This document shows, in pieces, positions 44,947 through 47,919 of a DNA stretch of 47,919 nucleotides. The notes beneath the pieces are model-generated. The model did no database searches, had not been told where the DNA came from, and saw only the letters and a program-made list of their open reading frames with translations. The translations under genes were made by a program, and so were the position numbers. This stretch comes from Bacteroidales bacterium H3 (GTDB lineage Bacteria > Bacteroidota > Bacteroidia > Bacteroidales > Muribaculaceae), in contig DAAN01000013.1 of NCBI GenBank assembly GCA_001701135.1, positions 148,236-196,154 on the forward strand, given 5' to 3'. Each line of letters begins with the position of its first letter. The stretch's first letter is position 1.

Positions 44947-45852
44947 ATGAAAAGAAAGATTTTTGCCGCGGCGCTGCTGTGGCTTGGTGTGGCTTGCCAG
45001 GGGTGGTGTGCCAACCGTGTCGACGAAATCAGAAACGTGCTTCTCGACCCTGAAAACGACAAAGTGCTTGTGGTTGCCCACCGTGGTTTCTGGCGTTGCG
45101 ACGCCCCTGAGAATTCGCTTGCAGCCATCGATTCGGCCATTACCGCCGGTATCGACATGGTGGAGCTGGATGTGTGGCTCACCCGCGACAGTGTGCCGGT
45201 GCTTCTTCACGACGGCACGCTGGAACGCACCACCGACGGCAAGGGACATGTCGGCGAGCTTACCCTCGAACAGTTGCGCCGCGTTCATCTCAAAGACAAA
45301 CATGGCAAAGTGACGCAATACACTGTGCCGACACTCGAGGAGGCTCTTCTGAAAGCCAAAGGGCGCATCATGGTGAACCTCGACAAGGCTTACGGCATTT
45401 TCAATCTTATTTATCCTGTGATCAAGCGCACCGGCACCGCCGATCTGGTGCTGATGAAGGGGGTGCAGCCGGCCGCTGATGTGCGCCGTGATTTCGGCCG
45501 GTATATCGACGATATTCTCTACATGCCGGTGGTGGGAATCGATCCTGCCGAGGCGCCCGAAACGGTCGCGGCGCTGCTTGAAGAGCTTGGCTCACCTGCC
45601 TTCGAACTGTGCATCAAGGGGGAGAATCTGGAGAATCCGCTGACAATCAGGAAGCTCCTTGCCGGTAAGAGTAAAATATGGTATAACACGCTGTGGCCCT
45701 CGCTCAATGCGGGCAATGACGATGCGGCGGCACGCGCCGACGGTGGTGCCAGCTACGACTTCCTGATTGACAACTGGGGCGCCCGTATCATCCAGACCGA
45801 CGACCCCGTGCTGCTGCTCAATCATCTGCGCAGCCGCGGTCTCCACGACTGA
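44947..45852 (+). CDS. Glycerophosphodiester phosphodiesterase family protein
   Basis: 301 residues from the ATG at 44947 (an in-frame TTG nine bases earlier is less likely). A signal peptide (KRKIFAAALLWLGVACQGWCA, cleavage near 22) suggests periplasmic location. GDPD motifs: AHRG with H45-R46, ENS at 55-57, the metal ligands E73 and D75 in MVELDVWLTRD, and general acid H88 in LLHDGTLERTTDG. It cleaves glycerophosphodiesters (deacylated phospholipid headgroups) to glycerol-3-phosphate and an alcohol. It is convergent with the myo-inositol phosphate synthase gene; a shared bidirectional terminator lies between them. Confidence 0.93.
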   Translation: MKRKIFAAALLWLGVACQGWCANRVDEIRNVLLDPENDKVLVVAHRGFWRCDAPENSLAAIDSAITAGIDMVELDVWLTRDSVPVLLHDGTLERTTDGKGHVGELTLEQLRRVHLKDKHGKVTQYTVPTLEEALLKAKGRIMVNLDKAYGIFNLIYPVIKRTGTADLVLMKGVQPAADVRRDFGRYIDDILYMPVVGIDPAEAPETVAALLEELGSPAFELCIKGENLENPLTIRKLLAGKSKIWYNTLWPSLNAGNDDAAARADGGASYDFLIDNWGARIIQTDDPVLLLNHLRSRGLHD

Positions 45853-45910
45853 TCTCCCTCAAATTCAAAAAAAGAGGGTGTGTCTGACAGCACCCTCCAA
45901 TCCAGATAGC

Positions 45911-45949
45911 AAAAGCGCTGTGTCAAGCATTTTGACACAGCGCCTTTTT
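45911..45949. terminator. Bidirectional intrinsic terminator between GDPD and inositol phosphate synthase genes
   Basis: Perfect 12-bp stem GCGCTGTGTCAA (45915-45926) / TTGACACAGCGC (45932-45943) with the 5-nt loop GCATT, followed by CTTTTTA on the plus strand and preceded by AAAA (a T-run on the minus strand). It serves both convergent genes. Confidence 0.88.
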
Positions 45950-45977
45950 ATCATTGCTTAGAAGAATTTATGCGGGA

Positions 45978-47312
45978 TCAGTCGATGGCTTCGTCGGCTT
46001 TGTAGCCGCCCATCTCGCGGATGGCGTTCTTGAGCATCACGTACTGCTGGAAGAGGTGGTTTACAGGTACCTCGCCCTTGGTGTAGTCGTGCATAGGGCT
46101 CTTGAGGAAGAAGCTCAGGAAGCGCTGGATGCCGTAACGGCCGTTGCGGGCTGCGAGGTCGCTCAGCAGCACGAGGTCGAGGCAGAGGGGAGCTGCGAGG
46201 ATTGAGTCGCGGCAGAGGAAGTTGATCTTGATCTGCATGGGATAGCCCATCCAGCCGAAGATGTCGATGTTGTCCCAGCCCTCTTTGTTGTCGTTGCGGG
46301 GAGGATAGTAGTTGATGCGGACCTTGTGGTAGTAGCCGTTGTGGTCGTTGCCTTCGCCGCCGCAGTTAACGCCGTAGAGGTCGGGCTGATCTTCAGGCAC
46401 GAGGATTGACTCGAGAGTGGAGAGTTTCGACACTTCCTTGGTGCGGAAGTTGGCGGGTTCGTCGAGTACGAGGCCGTCGCGGTTGCCGAGGATGTTGGTC
46501 GAGAACCAGCCGTTGAGGCCGAGGCAACGGGTGCCGATGATGGGGGCGAAGCCCGATTTCACGAGGGTCTGGCCGGTCTTGAAGTCCTTGCCTGCGATGG
46601 GCATCTTGGTCTGCTCGGCCAGCTCCCACATTGCGGGGATGTCGACTGTGGTGTTGGGAGCGCCCATGATGAAGGGTGCGCCCTCTTTGAGAGCTGCGTA
46701 GGCGTAGCACATCGAGGGTGCGATGTGCTCTTTGTCGTCGGCTTTCATGGCGGCCTCGAGCTGGTCGAGGGTCATGTGTACGTTTTCGTCAACGGGGACG
46801 TAGACTTCGGTAGAAGCGGCCCAGAGGACAACCACGCGGTCAACGCCTTTTTCTTTCTTGAAGTTGCGGATGTCGGCGCGGAGGTTTTCAACCATTTCCC
46901 AGCGGGTGGCGCCCTTCATGATGTTGTCGCCTTCGAGACGCTTTGCGTAGTTGTGGTCGAAAGCGGCCTTCATGGGCACGATCTGCTCCAGTTCCTCTTT
47001 TACGGGAAGAATATCTTTCTCTTTGAGGACTTCGGCATGCATTGCCGACTGGAAAGCGTTAGCGGGATAAACGTCCCACGAGCCGAACACGATGTCGTTG
47101 AGGTCGGCAATAGGAACAATCTGGTTGTATTTGAGATATTTTTTGTTTTCGCCTTCGCCGACACGGATTTTGTCGTACTGAGTCATGGAGCCGACAGGCT
47201 TGGCCAGACCCTTGCGGGCCATCAGCACACCGGTCATGAAAGTGGTGGAAACGGCACCGAGGCCAACCACCAGCACGCCGAGTTTGCCCTCGGCTTTCTT
47301 AACTTCACTCAT
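45978..47312 (-). CDS. myo-Inositol-1-phosphate (inositol-3-phosphate) synthase
   Basis: Converts glucose-6-phosphate to myo-inositol phosphate with NAD. The 444 residues have the Rossmann start LGVLVVGLGAVSTTFMTG (11-28), followed by family blocks VVVLWAASTEVY, MGAPNTTVDIPAMWELAEQ, the catalytic-lysine region MPIAGKDFKTGQTLVKSG, LGLNGWFSTNILGNRDG, and PMQIKINFLCRDSILAAPL near the C-terminus. In gut Bacteroidota this enzyme feeds synthesis of inositol phospholipids and sphingolipids; the partner genes known in Bacteroides thetaiotaomicron are not adjacent here on the visible side. A -7 promoter element lies at 47374-47381 and a good terminator downstream. Confidence 0.94.
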   Translation of the reverse strand: MSEVKKAEGKLGVLVVGLGAVSTTFMTGVLMARKGLAKPVGSMTQYDKIRVGEGENKKYLKYNQIVPIADLNDIVFGSWDVYPANAFQSAMHAEVLKEKDILPVKEELEQIVPMKAAFDHNYAKRLEGDNIMKGATRWEMVENLRADIRNFKKEKGVDRVVVLWAASTEVYVPVDENVHMTLDQLEAAMKADDKEHIAPSMCYAYAALKEGAPFIMGAPNTTVDIPAMWELAEQTKMPIAGKDFKTGQTLVKSGFAPIIGTRCLGLNGWFSTNILGNRDGLVLDEPANFRTKEVSKLSTLESILVPEDQPDLYGVNCGGEGNDHNGYYHKVRINYYPPRNDNKEGWDNIDIFGWMGYPMQIKINFLCRDSILAAPLCLDLVLLSDLAARNGRYGIQRFLSFFLKSPMHDYTKGEVPVNHLFQQYVMLKNAIREMGGYKADEAID

Positions 47313-47373
47313 TTTTAATAAAAAAGTTGTATGGTTTATTTAGTTGTTTCTTCTGTCGTAGCAAAATTGCCCC

Positions 47374-47381
47374 CAAAAGTA
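47374..47381 (-). promoter_or_regulatory. -7 element of the inositol phosphate synthase gene
   Basis: TACTTTTG on the minus strand, leader of about 58 nt. The -33 position holds only a T-run, so it is a partial match. Confidence 0.6.
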
Positions 47382-47526
47382 CACACATATTTCGGATTGT
47401 GAAAATATTTTTGAGGAAATATTTGTTGTTTTTCGTAAAGAAATGCTAAAATTGAGTGTTTTTAGTTAATGAGTGTTGATTAGGCTTGCTGTGGGCTTCG
47501 GATTGTTAATTATTGTAAATTTAGAG

Positions 47527-47567
47527 TCGACCGATTTTGCGTGTATTTCTGTTAAATAACCGGTCGA
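47527..47567. other. Inverted repeat in the gap upstream of the inositol phosphate synthase gene
   Basis: TCGACCG (47527-47533) and CGGTCGA (47561-47567), perfect 7-bp arms with a 27-nt AT-rich loop, just outside the TIR element. Function unknown. The rest of 47382-47526 is AT-rich with nothing I can name. Confidence 0.4.
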
Positions 47568-47622
47568 ATAATTTTGAACAGTTACTTAGAGCTTGTTTAA
47601 TAATAAATGTTGCCGATAGGGT

Positions 47623-47713
47623 CGCATATCCTGAGACTGATTTCGTCATGTGACGATGGAGTGTACGTGTGTACACGACTGAGGAACAGGGCGAAAGCAG
47701 GCCAGGATATGCG
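47623..47713 (-). ncRNA. Candidate structured RNA inside the TIR element
   Basis: Minus strand: a -7 box TACCTTTG (47717-47724) predicts a start at about 47713, which is the first base of an 11-bp stem, CGCATATCCTG (47713-47703), closing with CAGGATATGCG (47633-47623). Inside are two further perfect hairpins, GTGTAC/GTACAC (47661-47676) and CGTCA/TGACG (47644-47655). The ~91-nt unit would thus be a closed multi-branch RNA. The -33 box is weak and no terminator follows. It matches no RNA family I recognise. Confidence 0.4.
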
Positions 47714-47822
47714 AAACAAAGGTAACTTTTCATAAAAGATATTTCTCAGAAACATGAAAATAAGTTTTAGTATATGTAAAGTTCTTGAAAATAATACCCT
47801 TTGTCGGCCACTGTCCGGCATC

Positions 47823-47880
47823 TTTCTGTTTGCGCATCGGTCGTTATGGAACCCCATAACTCCCTCAACGCAAACAGAAA
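47823..47880. other. Compound hairpin in the right half of the TIR element
   Basis: Outer 12-bp stem TTTCTGTTTGCG (47823-47834) / CGCAAACAGAAA (47869-47880), symmetric 8-nt internal loops, inner 7-bp stem GTTATGG (47843-47849) / CCATAAC (47854-47860), 4-nt loop. Both stems are perfect. Confidence 0.6.
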
Positions 47881-47919
47881 TCTGCTCGAACAGTGTCCGC
47901 CCTATCGGTAACATTTATT

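Larger units (their letters stand above)
47586..47919. mobile_element. Terminal-inverted-repeat element (MITE-like), continuing past the window end
   Basis: The left end begins TTAGAGCTTGTTTAAT at 47586. The segment 47602-47621 reappears inverted at 47900-47919 (19 of 20 identical, one G/A change), so the right inverted repeat runs off the window; by symmetry the element would be about 350 bp. No transposase or other credible gene lies between, which fits a miniature element mobilised in trans. The GAG-type ends next to TTA recall IS5/IS1031-type elements, but this is only a resemblance. The interior holds two elaborate hairpins (47623-47713 and 47823-47880). A 24-bp perfect copy of the outer end occurs at 11652-11675. 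Confidence 0.7.

Noticed and set aside
47597..47914. 105-codon minus-strand frame across the TIR element
   Set aside because: It runs through both compound hairpins, resembles no family, and starts and ends in the inverted repeats.
47586..47919. Retron non-coding RNA as an explanation for the structured element
   Set aside because: No reverse transcriptase is visible, and the inverted ends are AT-rich transposon-like arms with a second solo copy at 11646-11675. It cannot be fully excluded because the right flank is outside the window.

Overview
The window looks like a chromosomal segment of a GC-rich gut Bacteroidales (Bacteroidota), most likely of the Muribaculaceae type. The order-level call rests on promoters of the Bacteroidota form (TTTG, about 20 bp, TAnnTTTG) in front of many genes, on absent or weak Shine-Dalgarno sequences, and on gene families typical of this phylum: DUF5715 lipoprotein, BspA-type leucine-rich repeat protein, DUF2723/GT117 membrane protein, GDE-GT4-GH57 glycogen operon and myo-inositol phosphate synthase. 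The family-level call is an inference from GC content and gene set.

Layout. 1-7200 (minus): 5' part of a diacylglycerol-kinase-type lipid kinase, tyrS, an aspartate aminotransferase, a very large AsmA-like protein and a DUF5715 lipoprotein. 7320-8828 (plus): secreted LRR protein. 8877-11524 (plus): promoter, a SAM-II-like riboswitch, metK, bioB and a terminator. 11592-13536 (plus): acyl/acetyl-CoA ligase with an odd repetitive tail. 13537-14118 is gene-poor. 14178-16256 (minus): sialate O-acetylesterase with a complex leader. 16398-16968 (plus): NUDIX hydrolase. 17120-24935 (plus): a complete MacAB-TolC-like tripartite efflux operon (adaptor, ATPase, two FtsX-like permeases, outer-membrane channel), followed by its own promoter, a RegA-like response regulator and a histidine kinase. 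24968-26072 (minus): a broken YhcG/DUF1016-type nuclease gene in AT-richer DNA. 26191-31315 (minus): queG with an inserted palindromic repeat, a polysaccharide deacetylase and a 12-TM DUF2723 protein. 31441-37602 (plus): TamB and a porin. 37680-42410 (minus): glycogen operon. 42696-44762 (minus): PpiD/SurA-like chaperone. 44947-45852 (plus): glycerophosphodiester phosphodiesterase. 45978-47312 (minus): myo-inositol-3-phosphate synthase. 47586 to the window end: a terminal-inverted-repeat element without a recognisable gene.

Functional themes are envelope biogenesis and maintenance (AsmA-like, TamB, PpiD, porin, DUF2723 glycosyltransferase, inositol-lipid precursor, efflux), storage polysaccharide metabolism, and SAM/biotin metabolism under probable riboswitch control.

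The most unusual signals are non-coding or repeat-derived. They are: (i) the TIR element at the right edge, which holds two complex hairpins, one of which begins exactly at the predicted start of a minus-strand transcript, plus a 24-bp perfect copy of its terminus inside the 5' UTR of the CoA-ligase gene; (ii) a palindromic repeat inserted in frame in queG; (iii) a SAM-II-like RNA controlling metK and probably bioB; (iv) two genes predicted to be leaderless; (v) an 11-residue-repeat tail on the CoA ligase. I found no CRISPR array, tRNA, rRNA or intact transposase.
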